A DNA stretch of 30,625 nucleotides from Welwitschia mirabilis (lineage: Eukaryota; Gnetophyta; Gnetopsida; Welwitschiales), in the NCBI GenBank assembly GCA_051453625.1, contig JBOZIK010000001.1, positions 15,864,601 through 15,895,225 on the forward strand, written 5' to 3'. This document shows, piece after piece, positions 19,934 through 30,625 of this stretch. The position numbers and the translations under genes are program-made. The notes under the pieces were generated by a model. That model saw only the letters and a program-made list of their open reading frames with translations, made no database searches and was not told the origin of the DNA. Every line of letters starts with the position of its first letter. Within the stretch, counting starts at the first letter, position 1.

Positions 19934-19941
19934 CTTTTATA
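19934..19941 (-). promoter_or_regulatory. Minus-strand TATA box, possible LTR promoter
   Basis: On the minus strand GCCTATAAAAGGGCC is a near-ideal TATA box in a local GC-richer context. The neighbourhood (19800-20100) looks LTR-like, but no boundary, primer site or partner LTR was found. It could belong to a solo or fragmentary LTR. Confidence 0.35.
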
Positions 19942-22900
19942 GGCAAAGATGAAGGTGGGGGATGGGTATAAGCCTTTGAATTATAGAATTAAATGAGTGG
20001 TTACAAAATGATAGGAGTAGGTAGGGCGTTTTTAATTTTTTTCATTTGGTATAGATCATTATGATAAGGCCAAGACTTTACTCTTAGATGCTACTACTTC
20101 TTTTAACTATTGTTATTGTCATGTGTATCCACCATTATTTTACTCAATAATTCCACATGTCGCTTTTGCAAATTATCATCATTAATACTATGTATCATCA
20201 AAAATTCAAGTTTTTTCTAATGTGAAATTTGATCAAGCTCATAACTATATTTGCATTAATTTCTCATAATAAGCCATGAATGTGAGATTTGCAGTGTTTT
20301 ATGTAGAAGGAATGATGGCACTAGGTGAATAACAATGCCAACATTTTAGGTTGAATTGTCATCAAATTTTAATTTGTCCTTCAAAATGCAATAAGTATTT
20401 TGAAGATGTCATAAAACAAATGATAAGTTTAAGATTAATATAAAAAAAAAATAAAAGATATGTTTTTATGATAAATCAGTTATATTAATGTCTTCCATTA
20501 AGATAAACTAGTTAATTAAATTTATTAGAATGTTAATATTTAATGTTAATAATAACATTTTGTAAAAAGTATGATAAAGATGAACAACATGAAAAAAATT
20601 TGAATGTAAAAGCATTTAAGTATGATGTGCAAAAGATGCTAAAAATTTAAAAAATTGTAATCAATCTTGGGAAAAAATTACACTTAATCAAAATAATAAA
20701 CATCACTAAGTAATAAGGTGTAATTTTTACTTCCTCTAATTAAATGAGATTTTATCCTTAAAGTTTATAAGAGATTTGATAAAATGTAATAATTAAAGCA
20801 AAATAATACATGTATGAACTAGAAAGAAAGTGCTAAAAATGCATGAAAATGTAAAATGTGGAATGCAAAGTACTAAAAAAAATTGCAATGCAAAATGTAT
20901 AAATATGCCTAAAAATGATGCATATAATAATAAAAATAAAAATATATCTTAAAAGTAATAATCAATCACTATATTAAAAATTAAAAATATTGTAAAGGAT
21001 GAAATTATAGGGAAAATGAGATGGAAAAATAGAAAGTAAAAATGAAATATGAAATTGAAATGTGATAGTTGTAAATAAGTTATAAAGTACATTATAATTA
21101 GTTTCTAGAAAATTTTACAATGGCTGAAAAGCTTAATAGGCTATAAATAATGTAAAAAGTATATTAGAAAAATCCACAACCAAAACTAAGTAGGTGGACA
21201 AGGGCACTAATCAAGACTATCAATAAAAGTAGTTCTATTACTTTTCTAGGCATGAAATACTATATGCAAAATTATTAAATAACAAGAAAAATTTTCAAGA
21301 TATAGGTCAAATTAAGAAAAAGGAACTAAAAGTAAATTTGTATTACATGATGAAAAATCATTATATTATAGGTACAGTTATATGCAAAAAATGAAAATCA
21401 CAATGCATGATGTCAAAACTAGAAATGTAGGAGAAAATAAAAAGGGAAATAAGGGTGAAAAAGGGGTTAACTAATTCATATTATATAAAAAAAAATCCTT
21501 TTGCTTATGAGAGATTTTCTCCATTTCTTCCATATCTTTCCAATTCATGTGTTGTACTTTCCTAGTGCTTACTCTAAAAATGATTTACTTGAGGTGAAAG
21601 AAAAGAATTATAGAGGAGAAGGATAAAGAAGAAAAGAAGGGAATTAAGAATATTTCTTAATGGATTATTTATTCTTTATTCTTACTATAGAAGAGGAATA
21701 AGGGAAAGAGTAAAGTTGATAATGGATAAAAGTAGGATTTTGATTCTCTTCTTCTTCTCCTTTCTCTTGTTGGTCTTCTTCTTATTACTCCTTTGGAATA
21801 TAATCTAAATTCTTACAGATTTAACTTGAACCATTTTCTTTAGTGTAATGCTTTCTATGTAATCTTTATTTCAACTATCACAATCAAAAGTAGTGTAAAG
21901 AGTATTATGAAGGAGACTAAAAACTAGCATGAAAAGGGTAAGTTTCTCTTATGACCTATATGGTTAGTAAGGGTATGAAAAGGGAATTTAGGTGTATCAA
22001 AAGAGAAGTTACATTAAATGATCTTAATTACATCTAAATGATTATTATGTAAATTTGTGATATGGGATGTGGATTGGATGTTCCTAATAATGAATCTAAA
22101 AAGTACTAGTTAATTCTTATGTATAAATGTACATGGAGGTTCCTTATCTATTGGATGCATATTCAACATTAAAGATATTAGAACAATATAGAAGGATTTA
22201 TAAGGTAAAAAGGAAGATCATCATGCTACTCTAAACCAGAAATCATTTCTAAATCACTTAAGAAATTAGTAGAGATAATATCATGAACTTGGAAATGGAA
22301 AATCTAAGGATCTTCATCATCATATATAGCATGCTTACAAAAGTATAATACCTATTTAGAATAGTAGTAGGCATTTTCTTTCTTTATCTAGTAGTTCCAA
22401 TCTCTATTTTCAATCCTAAAAGGTAGAAGGAAGAGTATAGATTAAGAAAAGAAGTAATAATTCCTTCCTTAGTGAAGGTTCGTTATCTCTCACTTATGAT
22501 AACATATAAAAACAAAAATAATGAAGAGGAAAAAAATAGAAGTGGAAGAGAAGTGGAAGAGAAGAGTGATGAAGTTAGGAGCAAAAATACTTTGAAAAAT
22601 AGAGCAAAATGAATAACATATAATGATATGAATAAAAAATAGGCTCATTAATAGAACTAAATAACATAGAATGCTAATAAAATGTGATATGTAGAAATGA
22701 AGTAAGTTGCAGTAGAAACAAATAAAAACATTGGTGAAGAATAGTGGTAGCATCAACAAATACAAGAAAAGGCATTCAAGCTTAAAGGAAAATGTGGAAA
22801 TGAATATAAGGATTATTAAAGACTTTTAAGTAAAAGATGCAATAAGTTTTAAAACACATGAGTTTTATAGAAATGAGGTGAAATGATAATCATTGGATTA

Positions 22901-24419
22901 CCTAGTTCTATCAATAACTCTGATTGATTTTTCATGGATATAGACTTAGATAGCTCAATTAAATCATAAGAAAGACATGTATGCTTTCAAGGTGTTTTTT
23001 TTTCAAAGAAGGAAATAAAGGATTTTAATGGATGAAAAGGGTAAAATAAATTATAAAATGAAAATGAAAATGAATTTTCAACTATCCAATCTATAAATAA
23101 ATGAAACTAAGATGCAATTAATGTCGTAATTTTTAATTTTATAATTTTTAATGGATCATTTGTCAAATAAGAAGAATTCTAAATTAGGTAAACCAAAGTA
23201 ATTTTATGAGTATTAAAGATATTTTGAGTAACGAATGTAAAGTAAACACATCAAATGAAGTATTCCAAGATCATCATAGTTTTATTCCAATATTTTTCCT
23301 TATATAATCATAAGTGAGATGTTTCAAGCATCTGATCAGATTGATCATTTAGTATTATGTACCTTCTTATAATAGACTTAACATGTTATAGATGAAGAGG
23401 TTAGTGCTAAATTGTAAGTGAGCGTTTATTGTTTTAATGCAAATGAATGTACCACAAATAAATTGTTATAGTTGCATTGCTAGGAGGTGTTCATATATCT
23501 AATGTAGTTAACTAAAATCAATAATAAAGATAACAAAGAAACATATCCTTATAGAGTAGATTATTCTTTTCATTTTTCTATTTTTTGTTTTAAAGAATAT
23601 AAAAGGGGATCATTGGATCATTAGTCTAAAAAAAAGATTAATTCATTCCCATGAATTCTTTAAACTAAACCACAAAATGAAAGTAGAAAAAATACCTTCC
23701 ATTTCTTGATTCCAACTTACATATAAAAAGTAAATGCAAAATTGAATAAAAGAACTCAAATTAAAAAATGACTTACTCTTAGAAAGAAAATACTCACTTA
23801 ACCTCAACCAAAGCCTTAGAAGACAAAGATCACTTATTATTATTTTATGTGAAAGGCCATTAACCAAGATTAGTAAGTTTCATAGACTCATAAGATGTTG
23901 GAAGGAATGGATGAAAATATTTTATGGAATCATTTTGAAATGGAATATGTGAAAAAATGGACTTAAGTAGATGATTAAATAAAGGTTAATGTTTAGGATA
24001 TTTTATGAAATAGGTATCCTTAGGAAATATTTGATTTCTTATGGATTGATTTGATTATTTTAAGGTGAACATATTAAGAAATAAATTCTATGTTGATCAC
24101 TTAATAAGGCTAGGATAAATTCATGAAGATATTGAAAAAGAAAAAACTCATAAGTTTCATGGATATTAGACTCAAAATTATGAGAATGGGGATGAAGCGA
24201 TGGGTAAGGAATGAAAATTTTTTTTATCAAGGACTTCATACATGAGTTCAAAAACTAAAAAATAACATGAGGAGTCAAACACTAGGATTCAAATATTCAA
24301 ATCAGAAGAAGTTCGATTTATGTCTTTTCCATGCTTTTCCAATAACTCTTGTAAAACATCTTTACTAGATGAAGACATAAATGAATGAATAATTTTTAAG
24401 TAAGTATTATTATCATTTA
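19942..24419. other. Long gene-less, very AT-rich stretch
   Basis: No family is recognisable. Frames at 22490-22765, 23643-23867 and 24060-24251 (all minus) are hydrophobic or low-complexity and match nothing; their sequence is A-rich on the plus strand, which yields Phe/Ile/Leu-rich frames by chance. The missing RT and integrase of the minus-strand gypsy element should lie here if they were retained, and I could not find them. A 12-bp direct duplication GAAGTGGAAGAG sits at about 22540-22563. Confidence 0.5.
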
Positions 24420-25330
24420 AAGAACATCTTTAAAATTATTGAAATCTAGTTCTAAATCAAAATAAGGATTATTTTCAAAATCAAAATTCAACTTAGACTC
24501 AAAAGATGAATGAGAAGGGAAAACATTTTTCTATGTAATCTTATGAGATTCACTATCAACCCCATCCATAAAGTCAACTTCATCAATGTCATTATGTTAT
24601 TTTATGGCATTGAAAACATTCAACTCAATAGTTATATTTTCAAAATAAATTTTCATAAGATCATTTCTATAGTTGATAATGACATTTAAAGCTTCTAGGA
24701 AAGGTTAATGTAGAATCACAAAAATTGAATTATTTCTAGCTTGTTCCATCTCCAAAATTATAAAGTCTATAGGGAAGTAGTAATTATCAACTTAAATCAT
24801 CACATACTATAATAATTTAAGTGATGATTTTAAATAATTATAAGCTAATTACAATTAACATTTAATGCTTTTAAGGTTATTTAGACCAAGTTATTTGTAA
24901 ACATAATAAGGTAAGAGATTAACACTTACTTCAAGATATAATAAAGTAATGTGTGTACCTCCAATGGTAATTGATATGGTAGGGAATCTTGGATTTCTTT
25001 ATTTGAAAAGGATTTGATTTTAAATGATTTTTATAGTTTGTTAAGATAAGAAGGCTATACTTATGACATTTATCCTTCTCTTCTTAATGGTGCATAAGCC
25101 CTTAAGAAATTTGGAAGATAATGGAGCTTTCTTAATAACTTCTAAGAGAGGAATGTTGATATTTACTTATTTGGAAATATTAAGGGATTCTTTATTCTTC
25201 TTTGCAAGGTTATCTTTTCCAAATTTTTAAGAAAATGCAAAAGGCTCTTTATGAGGTGGAATGTGTTATTTAAGTTTTTCCTCTACTTCATTTTCTTCAT
25301 TGATAGGATTAATTAAAACTTAATCCTCTA
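24420..25330 (-). pseudogene. Minus-strand gypsy protease remnant (Tat/Retand-like)
   Basis: Read on the minus strand, the segment shows in order: LLEVIKKAPLSSKFLKGL (about 25140-25080), a PTISITIGG-like strand, TLLYLEVSVNLLPYYVYK (around 24950-24895), FPIDFIILEME (about 24775-24745), an ILGRPFL-like remnant VILH-PFLEALNVIINYRN, then FENITIELNVFN and an acidic stretch IDEVDFMDG (about 24590-24560). This is the retropepsin of Tat-type Ty3-gypsy elements. The catalytic Asp of the usual LLDLGAS block is Tyr. After about 24420 the reverse transcriptase is absent. Confidence 0.85.
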
Positions 25331-26919
25331 CTGATTGGTCCTTTTATACCTCTTGGTGAATTTCCTTTTTACTTCTAAGAAGTATGCCTCTGATTTCTCT
25401 AATGTAACTTTTCTCTTACCCTTCTACAATATTTATACCTCTAGGATTAGGTTTAGGAGTGATGTAAAATTTACCTTTTATGTTTTGGTTGAGTGTGAAA
25501 ATTATTCATATGGTAGTTTGATTCACATGTCACACATTTTATTCTAATATTTGAAGTAAATGAAGTTTGATGGTTTATTTTTCATTGTTAGCTATTGATT
25601 GTAGTTTGTAATTCCATGAAATTATTAAGTGTATATTTTAAGAAATTTAAAGATGAATGTTGATTATTAAAAGATGAAAGATAATAAGTGGAAGATAGAG
25701 GATAAGGATTAGAAGATGATGAAGGATATGAATTTCTAGATTGGTTTCTATTTGTTTTTTCTTATTATTATCTTATCTTTATAAGAAATTAGCATGATTC
25801 CTTCATCCAAGATTGTATGTATTAAAATAAGAGCTTCTTTGAATTTACAAATTTTTTCCTACAATGTTGACTTGATACTTGACTATATCTTAAAACATAG
25901 AGATGAAAAAACATTTAGTAGCCTCATATGTATTTACATGGCATATGAAACACTCCATTTTTATAACTATGCACTTACGAAAAGTGCTATGTAACTATGC
26001 ACTTAGGAAAAGTGTTAAGTTATTTTATCTTTCTTGACATCTCATCTAATTCATTATTGAATTTGAAGCATTTAAATATCTCAAAAGTACTAGTTGATTT
26101 ACTAGGATGATGAGATCTAGAAGGCTTACTATGATTTTTTTTAATTCTTTAACCTTTTGGAAATGGTCTCTAAAAAGTTCCAAGATTCATCTATTATAAG
26201 GTCAAGAAACTTCCTCTACACATCATTTCTACAAGTCGCCTATGATTAGAGTAAAGTTATTGATAAAAGAATCCTATAATTTGTCTAATTTAAATCCATT
26301 ATAAGGGAATTTAAGTAAGAGATCTTTGAATCTTTTAAGTGTTTAAGAGAAGTTCTCATAATTGTTTTATTAAAATGCTATTATCTCTCTTCTAAGAGCA
26401 TTGGCTTTATAACTTGGAAAATATTTCTTATTGAAAGCTTAGTTTAAGTCTATTCAAGTCATAGTAGACATAAATTTTGATTTGAATAAATAAGGCCTAG
26501 CCTTTTCTTCAAGGAAAAAAGAAAATATGTTAACATAAGTGCATCTAAAGTATTAGGATTTTATGAAATGGTAAATTATAGATCCTTAGATTTTTAGCTA
26601 TGAAAATGGGATAAAATTTGAGTCATAGCTAGTTTGAAGTCTATATTATAAGCATTAATAGGTTGAATGACACATAAAGAAGTCCCTAGATATTAAAGTT
26701 ATAAGTAGTCTCTAAGTGTTTATTTAAGTAATTTATTAAAATAAAGCTTTAAAAAAAGAATTATGTTGATAACGAAATTGATGGTTTTGAATAAATAAAG
26801 AAGGTTTTGCACATTTGATTAATCATTTTAGTCCATATTATTAGGTTCATCATGTGGTCTTTCTTTTGATCTACTTTTGAAAATGTCTTTACCTCTATTT
26901 TTTGTATTAAAATCCATGA
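25331..26919 (-). pseudogene. Minus-strand gypsy gag remnant
   Basis: A probable start is MDFNTKNRGKDIFK at 26919, whose acidic end (RPHDEPNNMD) resembles plant gag N-termini. Then follow a NIDFKLAMTQILSHFHS block, FSFFLEEKARPYLF (gag core start, about 26515), AFNKKYFPSYKANALRREI (about 26430-26375) and RFKDLLLKFPYNGF (about 26325-26285), a textbook order for Retrotrans_gag. A zinc-knuckle-like CVTCESNYHMNNF near 25520-25490 has its last Cys replaced by Phe. Frameshifts separate the blocks. It lies directly upstream, in minus orientation, of the protease remnant and downstream of an LTR-like region. Confidence 0.85.
25964..26019. repeat. 28-bp tandem duplication with internal hairpin
   Basis: Two adjacent 28-bp units (25964-25991 and 25992-26019) begin TAACTATGCACTTA and differ at three positions. 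Each holds GCACTT facing AAGTGC or AAGTGT, so each can fold as a short stem. It lies inside the minus-strand gag remnant. Confidence 0.8.
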
Positions 26920-26959
26920 TTAAATTAGGAGAAGTTTTATGAAGTTTACTATTAAGTTT

Positions 26960-26973
26960 ACATTGATAACTAA
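26960..26973 (-). promoter_or_regulatory. Possible primer binding site (tRNA-Met-like), minus strand
   Basis: On the minus strand TTAGTTATCAATGT follows an LTR-like terminus ...TTACA. It resembles the common initiator tRNA-Met site (TGGTATCAGAGC) after allowing one inserted T and several substitutions. The position, between an LTR-like block and gag, supports it; the match itself is weak. Confidence 0.35.
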
Positions 26974-27260
26974 TGTAAGATCCCATAAGATTATAGAATA
27001 TCAGAAAATTTGAAAAAGAGAAGGAAAAAAAACTAGAATAAGAGAAGAACAAGCTTGAAGTATGTGCTGAGTATTATTGCTTGTGTTATTTTTTAATGTA
27101 ATCACTCACATGAATTAAAAATCATAGTAGAAATAATGCATTAGCATATAATTACTTGATGTCTTTAATGTGAGTGCTCTTTTGTCAAGTTCAAGATATT
27201 TTATCCTATATAGCTTCAAAAAATCATTTTTCAAAAGTTATTTAAATCTATTTATTTTTG

Positions 27261-27270
27261 TCTTTTATAT
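27261..27270 (-). promoter_or_regulatory. TATA box of the minus-strand LTR
   Basis: The minus strand reads ACATATAAAAGAC, a good TATA box about 150 bp downstream (in that orientation) of the last AGACGTCT-type unit. Confidence 0.5.
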
Positions 27271-27417
27271 GTCTAAGGTAATCTGGTCTATTAACCTAAG
27301 GAGATAACCATTTGAAGTAGTTTTAGCATTGTTAAATGATTATAAATCACTAGGTTCTAACATCAAATGACTATTTTTATTTAAAATTATTCTTTGAGAT
27401 AGAGGTCTTCAATCTCA

Positions 27418-27780
27418 TAGATGTCTTTCTGGTAGACATCTTTAATTTTAACAAACTTGAATAGATTCTTAAAAAATGAAAGGACCATCACTTTGATCTT
27501 GCTGGCATAAACTATTATTTATTAACTATTTTACTTTAGCATAGACATCTTCATTATGATAAATATCTTTCTTTCTAATTCAATTTCCATTCCAATGTAG
27601 AGATATTTAAATCTATAGACATCTTTCCTCATGATTTAGGCTCATTCCTAGTATAGAGGTGTTGCAAATGATAGATGTCTTTCCTTCTCTCCTATGTCTA
27701 CTTTTAGCGTAGATGTCTTTAAACTTGTAGATGTCTTTCTAATAGCCATATTTATTACTGTAGACATCTATGATTAATCT
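27418..27780 (-). repeat. AGACGTCT-derived palindrome array
   Basis: Eight words reading TAGACATCT or TAGATGTCT start near 27418, 27433, 27542, 27616, 27672, 27710, 27728 and 27771, many followed by TTTC. The two forms are reverse complements, and both derive from the palindrome AGACGTCT by one deamination on one strand or the other. No intact AGACGTCT remains. Spacing is irregular (15 to 110 bp). Confidence 0.75.
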
Positions 27781-27968
27781 CATCCAAAATGGATGAATAT
27801 ATTGAGAATATCTTATGTTACATCTAACAAACTAATTTTTTCTAATTGTGATCTCTACTTGCATTTGAATTATTCTTATAACCTAATACATATCTTTAGT
27901 ATGCTATTTACACTTGAAAATACATTGCATTTAATAAGCAAAGTTATTAAAACTAATATTTTCAAATA

Positions 27969-27989
27969 ATCTCATCCTTTTTGATGATG
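27969..27989 (-). promoter_or_regulatory. Polypurine-tract-like motif, minus strand
   Basis: The minus strand reads CATCATCAAAAAGGATGAGAT immediately before the LTR-like block, close to the CATCAAAAAGGGGGAGATTG pattern common before copia (Sirevirus) 3' LTRs. If real, the block at 26974-27964 is a copia 3' LTR and not the gypsy 5' LTR. Confidence 0.45.
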
Positions 27990-28261
27990 TCCACTACTTA
28001 GAAAATCCTATTAGTGTAATATTTCATAGTTATAATTAGAAGAGCCAAAAATTAGAAATAGATCAAAATCATAATACTGTTTAACATTTGAAAAAATTAA
28101 AAATATATATTTAGATCATGAATTTCATAAAAAAATAATTTATAATTAAAATCATGATAACAATATTGCATGTAATGTTCAATATTATGTGTATGTTAGA
28201 AATGAAAAAGGTATGAAATGGAATCATAAAAAAGAAAAATAATTTATTACTAAACCATTTT
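27990..28261. other. Spacer between LTR and CACTA remnant
   Basis: About 270 bp of AT-rich sequence with no recognised gene or terminal repeat. I saw no CACTA-type inverted terminus here to close the transposon. Confidence 0.4.
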
Positions 28262-30010
28262 ATAAACCTTTGTTACCTTTCAATATGGGAGATTAAATAC
28301 TATTGATCTCTTTTTTCATCTATTACTATGCTCTTTTTCTTAAATGCCCAAAATGACTTTCTTGCATTTGTAATATGGCCTTTTAAGTTTACTAGGTGGA
28401 GTGATCTTTAATTTCTTTTCTTGCTTTTCATGATTTAACATTTTTGTCCTCTTTTTTTGATGTTTAGAAATGCAATTCCCCCAAGTAAAATCCATGTTTT
28501 CAAGCTAAAAAAGAATCTTTTCACTACTTAATGGCATGGGTTCTTCTTCTTTTTTCTACTTTTCCATTGAAAGATCTCTTCATTTGTCTATACCTCTGAT
28601 TCTTATTAAGGAATCTTCTATGCCATTGGTGGTAATGTTTCCTACTATGAGGTAACCATACATAACTGGTCTTATAAGCACATATGGAACATGCTAATCT
28701 CCCCTTTGTTCTCCATTTTGAGATGTTTCCATATGCTAGAAAATCATTTATCATCCAAAGTAGCACTACTTTCATGGTAATGAACTCATTCTTTAGTCTA
28801 TTAAATGTTTTTACTTCCTTATACCATAGTAGCTTCAATTCTTGAATAAGAGATTAAAGATATATATTAATATCTTTTCCTAGTTGCTTAGGCCCTGGTA
28901 TGAGTAAATAAAGTGATACATGTAACCTTTTCATGCATAGTCAGAGTGGTAAGTTATAGAAAACTATCATAATTGACCAACAACTGTAAGAAGTGGAAAG
29001 CATATCAAGAGGATTAAATCCATCTATTGCAATATTGAGTCTTACATGTCTGGGTTCAAGCTTAAATTCATTATATAATTCATCAATCCTTTTCCATAAG
29101 ATTCTGCTAGATATCACATTATGCCATATTCTATTTTCCTTTTTAAATATCATATCAATTGTGGATGATGCATAAATCCTTTGTAGCCTTAAAATTAATG
29201 GAAAGTATTACAATAATTTTAAAGATAATCTTTTGTTTGGATTACTATCCTTGTAACCTCCATTTGATTTCCATTTTGATGCATCACATCAAGGACATTT
29301 ATTTTAGTTCTCATACTCCTTTTAATATAACACACATTCATTAGGGCATGAATGTATTTTATCATATTTCATACCTAGGAAGTTAAGTGTCCTTTTTAAT
29401 TGATCATAAAAACTTAAAATTATATTACATTTTGGAAAAGAGTCATGTAAGAGATCAATCAACATTAAAAATGTTGAATTTAACCATCCATCCATTGCTT
29501 TAATGGTAAGCAATTTGATAATCATAGAAAGCTTTGTATATTGTATGCGACTAGGGTACAATGGCTCATTACCTTTTTTGATTAACCTATCATATTCTGC
29601 ATTTTTTAAATTATCATTAAAGTTATTATAATTTGAGAAAATCATGTTGTTTTTTATTCATGCGATTGCTCCCCATTATTAAAGAACATAAAGTCTTCTT
29701 TTACCATGAAAACCGGATCATCTTGTATTATATTTGGGATACTACATTTGTCATAGTGTTCTTCTGATTCTTTCCCATGCATAATCCATCTTATATATGT
29801 AAGATCCATGCCTTTACATAAATAATGCTTAAAAATAATATTTGATTGTCGATAACAAGTGTTTCAACATTTCATACATGGATAAAGTATGCCTTGAGAA
29901 CTGAAGGAATTATTAATTACAAAATCTATCAACATCTTTACATCATTCTCATACTCCTTACATGTCCTACACATAATAATATTAGACAAATAACTACGTA
30001 ATATCTTTGA
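28262..30010 (-). pseudogene. CACTA (En/Spm) TNP2-type transposase remnant
   Basis: The minus strand codes for the plant CACTA transposase, which would cut and paste the element. From the N-terminus: a transposase-associated domain (CKEYENDVKMLIDFVINNS ... LYPCMKC, 29980-29864), then HYLCKGMDLTYIRWIMHG (about 29830-29775). The TNP2 region follows: EPLYPSRIQYTKLSMIIKLL and KIHSCPNECVLY (29570-29322), a CxxC block with SKWKSNGGYKDSNPNKR (about 29300-29220), VRLNIAIDGFNPLDMLSTS (about 29040-28980), INDFLAYGNISKWRTKGRLAC (28750-28690), HRRFL, and KKRSIVFNLPY near 28280. Asp in AIDGFNP and INDFLAYG, candidate catalytic residues, are retained. Several frameshifts and stops break it, and it stops at the LPYW block, so the C-terminal half is missing. 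Confidence 0.93.
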
Positions 30011-30625
30011 AGTTATAAGAATAACTTTAAATGTAATTGGATATGTCATACCTATTCATAAACATCCAGCTCTTGTTCCTTGCATAATTGGATTTATTAA
30101 ATGATGATGATGGATATGATGATACCATTAGATGTATTCCTATAATAGTCTCAAGACAAGATAAATTATTGTAGATGAACATGACAAATTCATCCTTCTT
30201 TGCATATTAATAAAGATCTTAAGGGAGGAGAAAAAATCCATTATGGTTATACAAAATCCAAGTAACATAATGGAAAGACAGATGTTTCAAATGCTAAATT
30301 AATCATGGATAGCCTTAATTTAGGATTAGTATCATTTATAAGTAGGATTAAAAGTCTAAACCCTATTTTATCATGTGATACTAATTAGTCTTTAAAACCC
30401 TCTATTAAATAAACAATGTCTTAATAACCACTCTAGTTTAATTAATATTAAACCTAAACTATAAATCCTAAATTATAACTTTTTCAAGGTTAAAACACAA
30501 TACAGAAACCATAGCTAAAGAGTACAACAAAATTCTTCATTTAAATGTACAACTAATTTTACTTGAAGCAATATGACTTTTTCTTAATTTCAAAGGCTTC
30601 ATAAATCTCTGGAATGTTCTAATTT
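30011..30625. other. Gene-less right edge, 5' of the CACTA transposase
   Basis: In minus orientation this is the leader side of the transposon. No terminal inverted repeat (CACTA complement) or subterminal motif array is recognisable up to the window edge, so the 5' end is probably outside or eroded. Confidence 0.4.

Larger units (their letters stand above)
26974..27964 (-). repeat. Minus-strand LTR, about 1 kb
   Basis: On the minus strand the block opens TGAAAATATTAG directly after a PPT-like word and closes GATCTTACA, giving TG...CA ends. It contains an AGACGTCT-derived array (27780-27418) followed by a TATA box (27270-27261), the same U3 order as the other LTRs. Its opening resembles Sirevirus LTR starts, while the gag downstream is Ty3-gypsy, so it is either the 5' LTR of the minus gypsy element or a separate copia LTR fragment that happens to abut it. 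Boundaries are inferred, as no partner LTR is in the window. Confidence 0.5.

Noticed and set aside
22490-22765. Hydrophobic 91-residue minus-strand frame that looks like a membrane protein
   Set aside because: The plus strand is A- and G-rich here, so the minus frame is Phe/Leu/Ile-rich by composition; no family features or neighbours support it.
24060-24251. Possible RT start downstream of the minus-strand protease
   Set aside because: The frame lacks every RT block expected after a Tat-type protease.
27405-27780. CRISPR-like array of short repeats
   Set aside because: Spacing is irregular, repeats are only about 9-12 bp and alternate strand, and the context is a plant LTR.

Overview
The window is repeat-derived nuclear DNA from a seed plant. 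It is strongly AT-rich and poor in CpG. I can support no intact host gene, rRNA, tRNA or CRISPR array. The recognisable coding material is decayed: two Ty1-copia (Sirevirus-like) fragments, two Ty3-gypsy (Tat/Athila-type) fragments and a CACTA (En/Spm) transposase, all broken by stops and frameshifts. The lineage within plants cannot be fixed from this sequence.

Layout on the + strand. 1-745: no recognisable gene. 746-3232: copia polyprotein remnant (integrase, reverse transcriptase, RNase H). 3233-4115: non-coding 3' region with five polypurine-tract-like motifs. 4116-5070: first copia LTR, cut by a 100-N gap. 5171-7572: a diverged second copy of the copia 3' end (RNase H tail, the same five purine motifs, full LTR 6341-7572). 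7730-8221: an unrecognised decayed reading frame. 8222-11340: nothing recognisable. About 11340-12417: LTR of a gypsy element, followed by a primer binding site matching tRNA-Asp (12421-12438), a leader with about 104-bp repeats, then gag, protease, RT/RNase H and integrase remnants to about 18480. 18481-24420: mostly nothing recognisable, apart from a minus-strand TATA box near 19934.

Layout on the - strand. 24420-26919: protease and gag of a second gypsy element, lacking RT and integrase. 26960-27989: a primer-site-like sequence, an LTR of about 1 kb with a TATA box and an AGACGTCT-derived array, and a PPT-like motif. 28262-30010: CACTA TNP2 transposase remnant with its N-terminal transposase-associated domain. 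30011-30625: nothing recognisable.

The most interesting pattern is shared by three unrelated LTRs. Each carries, in U3 upstream of its TATA box, an array of short units derived from CpG-containing palindromes (GTCGACC; AGACGTCT; a TCGTCC...GGATGA hairpin). Their variants look like products of cytosine deamination on either strand. The same mutation type removed several catalytic aspartates (Asp to Asn). Three of the four assembly gaps are flanked by duplicated sequence; two of them read straight through at protein level once the duplicate is collapsed, so those are scaffolding artefacts.
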